Assembly (NCBI RefSeq): GCF_900156075.1
Contig: NZ_FTMM01000015.1
Span: 16,258-80,257 of the forward strand
Reading direction: 5' to 3'
DNA: 64,000 bases
Source: Chryseobacterium sp. RU37D
GTDB taxonomy: Bacteria; Bacteroidota; Bacteroidia; Flavobacteriales; Weeksellaceae
A program made the position numbers and the translations under genes. Each line of letters opens with the position of its first letter. Position 1 is the stretch's first letter. The notes under the pieces were generated by a model, which worked only from the letters and a program-made list of their open reading frames with translations, searched no databases and had not been told where the DNA came from. Of the stretch, positions 27,301-35,471 are shown piece by piece.

Positions 27301-30289
27301 TCTGGATATCATTATATGCAACCAGCTGGAACTGAATATTTAAACTGGTCACTGCTTTTTCTTTTGGGATAACGGCTGTAAATTCCAAAACTCCATTTTT
27401 AAATTGATTAACTTCTGAAATTGTTTTTCCCGATCCATCCTGCACGAAAACATTGACCAATGCATCCGGAATTGCAGAATAGGCATATATTTTTGCTTTT
27501 TCGCCTCTGGAAAATTCATTTTTAGGCTCTAAAACCGTAAGGAAAGTTTTTTGTTCCGGTTTTAAAGAATTTTTATTCCAGACACTGAAATTCTGTGAAG
27601 TTTTTATGGTGTCTTTTCCTTCAATATTATATAATTCCAACTGATAATCTCCGGCTTCCAGTTTTCCCAGGTCAAGGCTTTCCAACTGCTCTGTTTTTGT
27701 GGAAATTACTCTAGATTTCCAGTTTTTAATTTCATCATTTTTATCATAGAAATCATGTGGGAACTTATTGATAAATTCCTCTTTTGAAAGCTTCGGAAGA
27801 TCCTGAACCGTAGATTTGAAATTATTTCTGAAAATCCTGTTCGGGGCTTCTAATTTTAAAAGCATTACCTGATAAGGTTTTTTAAGATTCTGCTCATTAT
27901 AATTTTTGATTTCCACCTTAAGTTTTACATTTTCGTCGGAGAAAATATTTTTAATTTCATCTGCCTTGATATAATGGCTTACAGAAGCCACTTTAAGCTG
28001 AGTTTCCGCAGACTGCGTTTCACCGTTGATGTCAGTCACCGAAGCATTGATTTCATAATTATCAATCTGGATACCTTCCAGCTTTTCATCTTTTTTAAGG
28101 TCTAAACTGATGGTAAATTCACCTTTATCATTGGTTTGGGCTTCTCCTACAATTGAATTCTCATTATCATTGTCGTGTGGGTACCACCAAAAATATTTCC
28201 ATCTGATATTATGCTTTTTGATCTCATAGTTTACTTTGGTATTGCTCAGTGCAACTCCTGAAAACATCATTGCTTTACCTTTCAGCTCTATGACCTGGCC
28301 GTATTTGTATTCTTCCTTTACGGGATCAAAAGTCACCTCAAATTTTGGCCTTTTGTATTCTTCTACTCTGAAATCTTTATACCCCTGCGGATTTCCATCG
28401 GTTTTAAACGAAAAAACGCCATTCAGCTTTCCCTTCGGAAGGATAAAGCTTCCGTGGTAGGAGCCGAACTCATTAGTGGTAAAGCTTTGCGAAGATACTT
28501 CCTGCCCATTGGCATCCATGAGAGTAATTTTTTGCTTTAATCCGGCATCTACAGACTCAATTTTTTTATTGATTTTTGTATTAATTACTTTAAAATAAAC
28601 CGTCTGACCAGGCCTGTAAATAGCCCTGTCCGTAAAGATCTGAACGGCAGTTCGGGCACCTTTATTCGGATCATACTCTACATTGTAATCATCATCACCA
28701 TAGACCTGCATGAGCTGGAAGTCACTGGTCTTAGGCTGATGAATCAGAAAAGTTCTGTAATATTCTTTATTTTTGGTAGAAGGAAGCTTGAAAATTCCTT
28801 TTTCATCGGTTTTACCCTGCGCCTGGTTAAGCGTTTGATTATCTAAAAATTCATAAAATGTAAGATTTTCATTATTGGCGGGCTTTCCGTTTTCATTATT
28901 AACCAGCTTTAATTCATTGTTTAAGGAATTGTTGTTAAACCTGTTTTTGTAAATGATTTTGTTATTTGAAACAAAGAAATAGAAATTTTGCTGTTTGTTA
29001 TCATCATTTCCTTCATTTACAATGTATTCCGCTACATAAATTCCTGCAGGAAGTGGCTTTATTTCGAAAGATGTTTTATGAAGCTGATAATCAACTGGAT
29101 TGGGAACTTCATAAGTTTCTTTTTTTACCAAATTTTTCTTTATTTTACCAAAAGTATCTCCGTGAGAATTTCGTACATATTGTAAAAATGATTTAAAATC
29201 TTCTTTTACCTCATAAATATTTAAAGAAAAGCCTGAAATATTTTTATATTGAGCTACAAAATGAATCGGACGATTATTTTGAGTCTGCTGTTCATAACTG
29301 ATATTCATAGAGGACGCTTTAATCTGCTCTACTCTATTTTTGATATTTTCAAGGAAAGGTGATTTCGGATACTGGCTTTCTGCCTGGCCTGCAATTTCCA
29401 GTGCTTCTTTTTCTTTCTTTTTGCCGATAAGGTCAGTCATGATCTCATCCATGATCAAAACTTTATAATCGCCTTCAGTATTAGATTTCAAAAGATTTTT
29501 AAGCTGTTCAGGCCTATCTTTGCATTGATTGAAATTACAATTCTGCTGCAGCTTCTGATGCTGGAAATATAATTTGGAATTACCGTTGTTTTGTGCGATC
29601 AACTCATCAAAAATACCATTAATTGTTTTTCTGTTTTCACTTACTTCATTTTTGGTAAAAAGCCCGTTATTCGATAAAAAATCAATTTTTTTAAGGGCAT
29701 ACCAGTCTGCCAGGGTAGGAAAATAATTAATATTCTTCACATTGGAAAAAAGTAACTGATACTTATCTAAAGAGATTTTTTGCATCGTATTTTTCTGCCC
29801 GTCCAGCTCCTGGAATTTTTTTGATAGATAATTTTTAAAGTCAAGCTTACTCCAAGTTTCAATTTGGGAAATATCCTGAGAATTCAGATCGGTCCTGTCA
29901 TTGATCTTCCATGAATTTTGCTCATAATAATCGATCAAAAAGCTGTTCATTAATACATGAAACACTACCTTTTCATCACTTTTTAATTGTTTATCAGCAT
30001 CTTGTAACTTATTGAAAAACTTAGAGACGGAATTATTCTGATCATCATCTCTCGTCTGATTCACTATACTGAATTCTGCTTTTAAAGACTGGATCAGCTG
30101 TAAGGTATTATTTTCTTTCATCGCCTGTTTCTGTATGTCTAAAATGATGGGGAGATTAGATTTAAAAGTTCCTTTTTGAGAATTTTCTGCTACTTTCTTC
30201 CATTGCTCATCATAATATTTCTGGGCAAAGACTTCTGAAAAATTAAGAAATAGAAGCAAAAGAACAAAAACATTGGAAAATCTTTTCAT
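24386..30289 (-). CDS. Large bacterial alpha-2-macroglobulin family protein
   Basis: This 1967-residue exported protein has a signal peptide ending VFAQ. Its first 300 residues are helical. MG-type beta domains follow (GARTAVQIFTDRAIYRPGQTVYFKV is the MG2 signature near 560), then an acidic insert NIDTDRDGVLDMDDACPTVPG near 1120 like a thrombospondin type-3 calcium loop. Next come the A2M domain (FYPDLKTDSEGNVSFEFTSPEALTKWKL near 1225) and the alpha-helical toroid (LQNPDGGFSWYAGYPSSYSTSLYILKNL). The Cys-x-x-Gln thioester is missing: the expected site reads LPSLKNDQNNSADVIF. It probably traps proteases in the periplasm non-covalently. Ecotin follows in the same transcript. Its start is only 18 nt from a divergent gene. 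Confidence 0.92.
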   Translation of the reverse strand: MKRFSNVFVLLLLFLNFSEVFAQKYYDEQWKKVAENSQKGTFKSNLPIILDIQKQAMKENNTLQLIQSLKAEFSIVNQTRDDDQNNSVSKFFNKLQDADKQLKSDEKVVFHVLMNSFLIDYYEQNSWKINDRTDLNSQDISQIETWSKLDFKNYLSKKFQELDGQKNTMQKISLDKYQLLFSNVKNINYFPTLADWYALKKIDFLSNNGLFTKNEVSENRKTINGIFDELIAQNNGNSKLYFQHQKLQQNCNFNQCKDRPEQLKNLLKSNTEGDYKVLIMDEIMTDLIGKKKEKEALEIAGQAESQYPKSPFLENIKNRVEQIKASSMNISYEQQTQNNRPIHFVAQYKNISGFSLNIYEVKEDFKSFLQYVRNSHGDTFGKIKKNLVKKETYEVPNPVDYQLHKTSFEIKPLPAGIYVAEYIVNEGNDDNKQQNFYFFVSNNKIIYKNRFNNNSLNNELKLVNNENGKPANNENLTFYEFLDNQTLNQAQGKTDEKGIFKLPSTKNKEYYRTFLIHQPKTSDFQLMQVYGDDDYNVEYDPNKGARTAVQIFTDRAIYRPGQTVYFKVINTKINKKIESVDAGLKQKITLMDANGQEVSSQSFTTNEFGSYHGSFILPKGKLNGVFSFKTDGNPQGYKDFRVEEYKRPKFEVTFDPVKEEYKYGQVIELKGKAMMFSGVALSNTKVNYEIKKHNIRWKYFWWYPHDNDNENSIVGEAQTNDKGEFTISLDLKKDEKLEGIQIDNYEINASVTDINGETQSAETQLKVASVSHYIKADEIKNIFSDENVKLKVEIKNYNEQNLKKPYQVMLLKLEAPNRIFRNNFKSTVQDLPKLSKEEFINKFPHDFYDKNDEIKNWKSRVISTKTEQLESLDLGKLEAGDYQLELYNIEGKDTIKTSQNFSVWNKNSLKPEQKTFLTVLEPKNEFSRGEKAKIYAYSAIPDALVNVFVQDGSGKTISEVNQFKNGVLEFTAVIPKEKAVTSLNIQFQLVAYNDIQTQTVNLKIKNTEQPLKIETITFRDKLEPNSKEKWTVKVLGAEKEKINAEVLANMYDMSLDQFAKNTFDWQNLYIPYSMFTSYDIRQNLSSKYYQKRVKYFNGNYVEVPNFNWFDRRFGLTNIDTDRDGVLDMDDACPTVPGLPEYNGCPKPKKMTAIEVESSPIMEVSAMAAPMAKKSAYRVADADGISNDETSPESLEKIPVRQNLNETAFFYPDLKTDSEGNVSFEFTSPEALTKWKLMFLAHTKDARVATLEKEVVTQKEFSVSPNYPRFLREGDELNLQSKLSNLTNKKLNGSAVLQVLDAFTNEDISSQFGLTAAAQNFNLNENGNSAVTWKLKVPNNVSSIILKVVAKAGNYSDGEQQAIAVLPNRMLVTDAVPVFVKEGETKTFVLDNLKNENSTTISNVSNTLEVTTNPIWEIMFVLPSLKNDQNNSADVIFNKWFADVLASEIFKANPKMKTIFEEYQNKGLLNSNLEKNQELKQLLLEETPWVLESKNEQEQIQKLALLFDVNTMKNSINQDWDDFSKLQNPDGGFSWYAGYPSSYSTSLYILKNLGKINLWLKDNVKDYQSTAQKELVKNLIQYVDNEVDKYYDVKKENVWTNWALDYLDTRNYWEKEYPLKGKGATLKALVKQKAKTAKLTDFTFFGLHRAALLMGNYGVKDISDKLMNYLKETSTDTKTQGVYWKQNLDDWGWFSSKVVNQAGALEAFNTLKPNDQKFIEEMKIWLITQKEVNSWGSSRGTSEVIFTILNSGKSWTTAESDKATIIWGGKDLQPQTQATGYVKSTVKTDVVDKNLATVTITKPGAGIVQGGLFWQYYEDLDKIKSSENYISVTKELYRKIKTVNGEELQKISSETPLKVGDKVTVRMILNTDRPMEFIHLKDMRAAGFEPVNILSGYQWKNNLGYYQSTKDASTNFYIEYMPKGKYVFEYDYVANASGTFSNGITTIQNYYAPQMNSHTKGNNVRILE

Positions 30290-30307
30290 AAGTGTTATTT
30301 TTGATAA

Positions 30308-31063
30308 ATGAATTCTTTAAAAATACTGAAAAAAACCGTTATCGACAGCCAAATTTATGTATCGTTAACAGGCACCCTCTTTGCAGTATTTTTCATGGAG
30401 GAGCAAAATACGTTCCGTTTCCCCACTGTTTTATTAATTTTTATTACATACTTCAGCGGTTATCTGTATACCAAGTATCAACATACCCCGCATTTTTTTA
30501 AAATTTTAATCTTAAATATAGCTGCGGGTGTAATTTGTGCTTTATTAATTATTCATAACCATAATGAAATCCGGTTAGTAAAATGGTTTATTATTGTGAT
30601 TTTGGGTCTACTTTACAACAGCTTTTTCCTCAATGTCTATATCCGGAAAATCCCCTTATTAAAGGTGTTTTATGTAGGGATGGTGTGGGCGCTGGTCAAT
30701 TGCTGGCTTACCCTTTCCGAGTTTAATCTTCCAATATTTTCTATTAGTTCTTTCTTTATTACAGCTTTGGTCTTACCTTTCGATATTCGTGACATGAAGA
30801 GCGATACTGTGGAAACTTTTCCGAATTTAATTGGAATTCAGAATACAAAATATATTGCTTATCTGTTGATTTTTGTGAGTAATATTCTTTCAATTTTTTA
30901 TTTAGATTTAAATTATTCCATTTCATTCTTCCTATCAGCCATTATTGCTTATATTTTAATTTATTTTTCTGAAAACGAAAGAAAAGATGCATATTTTTCA
31001 TTTGGAGTGGAAACATGTTCCGCTCTTCCCTTTTTATGTTTACTAATAATAAAGTATTTTTGA
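30308..31063 (+). CDS. UbiA-like prenyltransferase family membrane protein
   Basis: This 251-residue protein has about seven to eight hydrophobic helices. The second aspartate-rich motif of UbiA enzymes is clear as LPFDIRDMKSDTVETFPNLIG near residue 160. The first NDxxD motif between helices two and three is not visible, so activity is uncertain. Flavobacteria carry several such UbiA homologues of unknown substrate. It is divergent from the macroglobulin gene and followed 3 nt later by recF, so it is the first gene of the recF operon. Confidence 0.75.
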   Translation: MNSLKILKKTVIDSQIYVSLTGTLFAVFFMEEQNTFRFPTVLLIFITYFSGYLYTKYQHTPHFFKILILNIAAGVICALLIIHNHNEIRLVKWFIIVILGLLYNSFFLNVYIRKIPLLKVFYVGMVWALVNCWLTLSEFNLPIFSISSFFITALVLPFDIRDMKSDTVETFPNLIGIQNTKYIAYLLIFVSNILSIFYLDLNYSISFFLSAIIAYILIYFSENERKDAYFSFGVETCSALPFLCLLIIKYF

Positions 31064-31066
31064 CGA

Positions 31067-32170
31067 ATGATTATTAAAAAACTTTCCCTATATAATTTCA
31101 AAAACCATTCTGAAAAAAAATTCGAATTTTCTCCTCAAATCAATTGCTTTGTGGGAAACAACGGTGTGGGAAAAACCAATATTCTGGATGCGCTGCACTA
31201 TTTATCGGTCGGGAAAAGCTTTTTAGGAAATACTGACCTCAATAACATCAAAAATGATGAGTTATTTTTCACTATTGATGCTGAAATTCAGAGTGATAAC
31301 AGTCAGGATATCATTAAAATTTTACAGTCGAAAGAAGCAAAAAAAATGATAAAAAAAAATGATAAAAGCTACGACCGGCTGGCTGATCATATAGGCTATC
31401 TGCCGAGCGTAATGATCTCGCCATATGATTCTAATCTGATTTCCGATTCCGGAGAGAGCAGGAGAAAGTTCCTTGATTCCATGATTTCCCAAACAGATTC
31501 TGAATATCTTTTTGATCTGATTCAGTACCAGAAAACTATTCAGCAGAGAAATGCTTTGTTAAAATATTTCGTTAAAAACAGAGTTTGGGATAAAGATTCT
31601 TTGGAAATCTATAATGAACCAATTATCAAATTCGGGACTAAAATTTTCATTAAAAGAAAAGAATTTGTCAAAAAGCTAAACCCAATTGTACAGAATTTTT
31701 ACCAGATTATTTCGGGAGGAAAAGAAACGGTTTCCGTAATATACGACTCCCATTTAACGGACGGTTTCGACGCATCTGAACCTTATAAAAAATTTGATGA
31801 GCTTTTAAAGAATAATCTCGACAAAGACAGAATGCTTACCTATACTTCAAAAGGAATCCATAAAGACGATTTGCTTTTTGAAATGGATTCTGCTCTTATA
31901 AAAAAAACAGGGTCACAAGGCCAACAAAAATCATTTTTAATATCGCTTAAACTAGCTCAGATGAGCCTTATCAAAGAATTAACAAAGAAAACACCCATCC
32001 TTTTACTGGACGATATTTTTGATAAATTGGATGACAGCCGGGTATCACAGCTGATTGAGCTGGTGAACCAGGAAAACTTCGGACAGATTTTTATTACAGA
32101 TACCCACAGAGAACGCACAGAAAACGTTGTAAAAAAAATTAATGAGGAAAGCATAATTTTTGAGGTATAG
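31067..32170 (+). CDS. recF: DNA replication and repair protein RecF
   Basis: This 367-residue SMC-like ATPase loads RecA at gaps with RecO and RecR. It begins KKLSLYNFKNHSEKKFEF. The Walker A motif GNNGVGKTN is at residues 30-38, the signature region GSQGQQKSFLISLKLAQM near 290, and the Walker B segment PILLLDDIFDKLDDSRVSQL near 305. ITDTHRER supplies the D-loop/switch end. Family length is complete. The gene starts 3 nt after the UbiA-like gene and is followed by a small ORF and a DUF721 gene. Confidence 0.97.
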   Translation: MIIKKLSLYNFKNHSEKKFEFSPQINCFVGNNGVGKTNILDALHYLSVGKSFLGNTDLNNIKNDELFFTIDAEIQSDNSQDIIKILQSKEAKKMIKKNDKSYDRLADHIGYLPSVMISPYDSNLISDSGESRRKFLDSMISQTDSEYLFDLIQYQKTIQQRNALLKYFVKNRVWDKDSLEIYNEPIIKFGTKIFIKRKEFVKKLNPIVQNFYQIISGGKETVSVIYDSHLTDGFDASEPYKKFDELLKNNLDKDRMLTYTSKGIHKDDLLFEMDSALIKKTGSQGQQKSFLISLKLAQMSLIKELTKKTPILLLDDIFDKLDDSRVSQLIELVNQENFGQIFITDTHRERTENVVKKINEESIIFEV

Positions 32171-32178
32171 CTCAAGAT

Positions 32179-32367
32179 ATGGATACGGAATACGGTATTT
32201 ATGGAAGATCCTTTTATAAGAATGATTATATTAGATTACTTGTATTTAGTCATGCAAGTAATGATGAAACAATAAACCATTTAGAGAAAATTATAGCTCT
32301 ATATCCTAAGTTTTTGCTGGAATTTGATACTTTAAGACAGCAATATAATTTTTTAGGCGGAAAGTAA
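32179..32367 (+). CDS. Small protein of unknown function after recF
   Basis: This 62-codon frame starts 8 nt after the recF stop: MDTEYGIYGRSFYKNDYIRL, then a helical segment ETINHLEKIIALYPKFLLEFDTLRQQYNFLGGK. Spacing, amino-acid composition and position between recF and the DUF721 gene favour a real gene. No family was recognised. Confidence 0.5.
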   Translation: MDTEYGIYGRSFYKNDYIRLLVFSHASNDETINHLEKIIALYPKFLLEFDTLRQQYNFLGGK

Positions 32368-32465
32368 AACTATAAAAATGAGTAAAAGAAAATTGGAATG
32401 ATGATCAAATTTAATTTTTTATACAGTTCAAAAACACGAATCCCAAACCAAGAAACGCATACCTC

Positions 32466-32762
32466 ATGAAAAAGAAAAAAAAACGAGAATTTCAATCTTC
32501 CGAGCTTGTAAAATCTTTTGCAAGGATTCATGGATTTGAAGATAAGCTCATAGCATTTGAAATTAAAGATTTCCTTGAAGAATATATGGACAAGAGCCTT
32601 TTCCGTGAGATTAAAAGCGTGAATATTGAAGATCATCGTGTGATCATTACAATCAATTCCCCCCTGTTAAAACACGATTTCCAAATGCGTAAAAGCTTTT
32701 ATCTTAAAAAATTCCAGGATAAATTCGGGGCTGAAAAATTTAATGATCTTCAGATTTTGTAG
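32466..32762 (+). CDS. DUF721 family protein (DciA-like)
   Basis: This 98-residue protein has the DUF721 core: SSELVKSFARIHGFEDKLIAFEIKDFLEEYM, then the KH-like strands FREIKSVNIEDHRVIITINSPLLKHDFQMRKSF and a helix KKFQDKFGAEKFNDLQIL. DciA proteins load the DnaB helicase in bacteria lacking DnaC/DnaI, and DUF721 genes often lie near recF, which supports the assignment. The N-terminus is very lysine-rich. The last 23 bp overlap the convergent membrane gene. Confidence 0.85.
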   Translation: MKKKKKREFQSSELVKSFARIHGFEDKLIAFEIKDFLEEYMDKSLFREIKSVNIEDHRVIITINSPLLKHDFQMRKSFYLKKFQDKFGAEKFNDLQIL

Positions 32763-34770
32763 AAATTGTGCTGTTCATCAAATCGTGCGCTTTTTTGTCT
32801 AAGCCAGAACGTAACGGTAAGAAAAATTTAAACGGATGTTTTACAAAATACCTGAAAATTTCTTTATAAATCTCACTTACCTGCCCGAAGTTAAGCTTCC
32901 GGGATCTAAAAGCCAAAAACATAGACAAGCTGAAACTCACTAAAAAATTAAAGAATCCTATCAGGAAAACGGTGAAAAAAGAAATCCAAAAAGTATAAGA
33001 ATCTACAGAGAAATCTTTACCGTATAGCCCTATGGCAAAATTACCTGCTGCAAATGTAATATGTCTTATATCAAGGTCTAACCCGAAAAATAATCCTACC
33101 GGAGCGGTTGCCCCGAGAAAAACACCAAACCAAAAATTAGATACAATTCCGGGCCAATTCTTCGCATAATATTTGGATAATCCTTTTGCAAATTTTTTTC
33201 CAAAAAAGTTCCTGATAGAAATATTTTTCGCTATTCTTTCCGGAATCTGGTAAAAAACAGAATTATTCCCAATATTCCCCGAAATAATCCCTGATATAAA
33301 AAGATAAAACCCAGCAATACTTGCATGAAGAATCGCTTTTGATCTAAAAGGATCTAAATCTTTAAGCAACTTATCAGATCTGTCAATTGCCAAATTTTGT
33401 GAGAAAAAAACATCTAATCCATAAATTATTAATAATGCAATAGGAAAAGATAGTAAGACATTCCCAACAAAAGCAATAAACTGACTCCTGAATAATTTCG
33501 AGACTAAATGGGCAAATTCTGTGTGATTACCTTTATTATTTCCATCCTCTGCTAAGACTTTTGTCATCGTGGCTGCAGTCATTGCGGGCTGTTTTGTGGC
33601 CAGCGTAAAGCCCATCAGGTAAATCATTACAAACCCCATTGCATAGTTCATGGAATATAAAAATGCATGAGAAAAATCACTTCCCGGAACATATCCGTAT
33701 AACAGCTTCAGGACACATAATGCTCCAACGATAATGCCTCCACCACTGGCCTTGTAGAACATTGTCATGTATTCTCTACGGTTAGAAGTAATATAATGCG
33801 CCCCGGTTTCGGCAGTATGATTAGTGATTAGATGTGAAATCATTCTTGTACTGTCGTTAATAAGATCCGAGATATTATTTTTATGAGATTTATATCTTAA
33901 AATATTAAAAACCAACTCTTTGGAATTAATCGAAACATCCTGCTCATTATCAATAACCAACAGCTGAACTATTTCATAAATTCTCTGAACCTGTTGGCGA
34001 ATCCTTAAAAGCGATTGATTAATTTTTCCCGAAATGCCATATTTATAAGAATTTTTAAAAGCAATATTTACAAACTCTAAACATTGTTCTACATAAATCT
34101 TAATCTGCTTATACCTGCTGTCTTTTGAATTTAATTGAAGCTCAGGATCATTTTCCAGCTCATCGGCAAGATCTTCCAGCTCATTCTGCAGGGCAAGAAA
34201 AGGATTGTCAAAATTACGATATTCAGGAGCCATTCTTACCACTTCCACCTCCATTGCGGCGCCCGTTACCCGCCACGAAAGAATATTCATTGCAAAAAGC
34301 AATTCCTTTTTTACTTTTGGAAGTATACTAAAATCAGAAATCCCAAGAATAATAAACAGCTCATTAATCTCATTTTCAGGGAGATTATGAAAATACTTCA
34401 GGTCAGCCTTTGGCCGCAGGCTTACATTGTCAATCATATACCAAATGGTTTTTTCATTGACAACTGGGGGGAGAACTTTATTAAGAATTCTTTTTTTAAG
34501 CTCAGGAATAAAAGCATTTTCAGACAAAATATTGGCCTCTGTCAAAGACAGGTTGAATGATCTTTCTTTGAAAATGTTATGTATGTAATATTTAAAATTT
34601 TCAGCAAGCGAAGGATTATTTTTAAAAAAATCCAATACAGTAACAAAATCTGTTTTTTTTACACTATCCAGAAATTCTGCAAACGGCTCTAAAGCAAGAG
34701 TTTCATTCTTAAAAGAAAAATATTTTTTAAGAATCAATTCAAAGTTTATACTGGAATTAAAGAGTTTCAT
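32740..34770 (-). CDS. Multi-pass membrane protein of the 'site-specific recombinase' (Gcr, PF10136) family
   Basis: The protein has 676 residues. The N-terminal half is soluble and helical (AEFLDSVKKTDFVTVLDFF, ENELEDLADELENDPELQLNS). The C-terminal half has about seven hydrophobic helices starting near residue 345, with YMTMFYKASGGGIIVGALCVLKLLYGY and GFTLATKQPAMTAATMTKVL, the conserved core of PF10136. The family is labelled as a site-specific recombinase after early work in Neisseria, but nothing here resembles a recombinase active site. A membrane or envelope role is more likely. It is convergent with and overlaps the DUF721 gene by 23 bp; mtgA lies upstream. Confidence 0.85.
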   Translation of the reverse strand: MKLFNSSINFELILKKYFSFKNETLALEPFAEFLDSVKKTDFVTVLDFFKNNPSLAENFKYYIHNIFKERSFNLSLTEANILSENAFIPELKKRILNKVLPPVVNEKTIWYMIDNVSLRPKADLKYFHNLPENEINELFIILGISDFSILPKVKKELLFAMNILSWRVTGAAMEVEVVRMAPEYRNFDNPFLALQNELEDLADELENDPELQLNSKDSRYKQIKIYVEQCLEFVNIAFKNSYKYGISGKINQSLLRIRQQVQRIYEIVQLLVIDNEQDVSINSKELVFNILRYKSHKNNISDLINDSTRMISHLITNHTAETGAHYITSNRREYMTMFYKASGGGIIVGALCVLKLLYGYVPGSDFSHAFLYSMNYAMGFVMIYLMGFTLATKQPAMTAATMTKVLAEDGNNKGNHTEFAHLVSKLFRSQFIAFVGNVLLSFPIALLIIYGLDVFFSQNLAIDRSDKLLKDLDPFRSKAILHASIAGFYLFISGIISGNIGNNSVFYQIPERIAKNISIRNFFGKKFAKGLSKYYAKNWPGIVSNFWFGVFLGATAPVGLFFGLDLDIRHITFAAGNFAIGLYGKDFSVDSYTFWISFFTVFLIGFFNFLVSFSLSMFLAFRSRKLNFGQVSEIYKEIFRYFVKHPFKFFLPLRSGLDKKAHDLMNSTISTKSEDH

Positions 34771-34783
34771 CAGTACAAATATA

Positions 34784-35428
34784 CTATTTCAAACTTACAT
34801 TCCCCATTTGCCTCATAATCCAGCTATGTTTCTTCCTAAGATATGATGAAGGATTTTTAGGATCATATTTTTTAGGATTGGGTAAAACCGCGGCGATCCA
34901 TGCAGCTTCGGAAATGGTAAGATTTTTAGAAGACTTCCCAAAATAGTACTGTGAAGCAGCTTCTACACCAAAAACTCCCTGCCCCATTTCAATAGAATTA
35001 AGATATCTTTCAAGGATAATATCTTTGTTCCAGACTTTTTCAATGATAAAAGTATAGATCACTTCCAACCCTTTTCTAATCCAGCTTCTGCCCTGCCAAA
35101 GGAAAATATTTTTTGCTGTCTGCTGAGAAATTGTACTTCCCCCCCTTAGTTTTTTTCCTTTTTCATTATTTTTCATTGCTTTTTCAATAGCGATATAATC
35201 AAAACCATTATGAATGAAAAACTTTTGATCTTCAGATGCAATAATAGCCTTTTTCACATTATTTCCCATTTGGTCATAAGAAATATAGTCTCTCTGAAGC
35301 CTTCCGTACTCGAAAAGGCCACCTATTTGTGTAATTGTGATCGGCGGATTGAAAAATCTTCCCCATATAATGAATATAACGTTCAGAATCAGAACAATGA
35401 ATATAATTTGTTTAAATTTTTTCCACAT
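34784..35428 (-). CDS. mtgA: Monofunctional peptidoglycan transglycosylase (GT51)
   Basis: The enzyme polymerises lipid II glycan strands on the periplasmic face. It has 214 residues with one N-terminal transmembrane helix (about 5-24). The GT51 motifs appear in order: IIASEDQKFFIHNGFD (catalytic glutamate), RGGSTISQQTAKNIFLW, RKGLEVIYTFIIEKVWNKDIILERYLNSIEMG and GVEAASQYYFGKSS...AAWIAAVLPNPKKYDP. Length fits MtgA with no transpeptidase domain. The gene ends 13 nt before the Gcr-like gene start, so the two are probably co-transcribed. Confidence 0.95.
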   Translation of the reverse strand: MWKKFKQIIFIVLILNVIFIIWGRFFNPPITITQIGGLFEYGRLQRDYISYDQMGNNVKKAIIASEDQKFFIHNGFDYIAIEKAMKNNEKGKKLRGGSTISQQTAKNIFLWQGRSWIRKGLEVIYTFIIEKVWNKDIILERYLNSIEMGQGVFGVEAASQYYFGKSSKNLTISEAAWIAAVLPNPKKYDPKNPSSYLRKKHSWIMRQMGNVSLK

Positions 35429-35471
35429 AAGTCTGTTAAAAGGAATAACAAAAATAAGTAAATAGTCTGAG

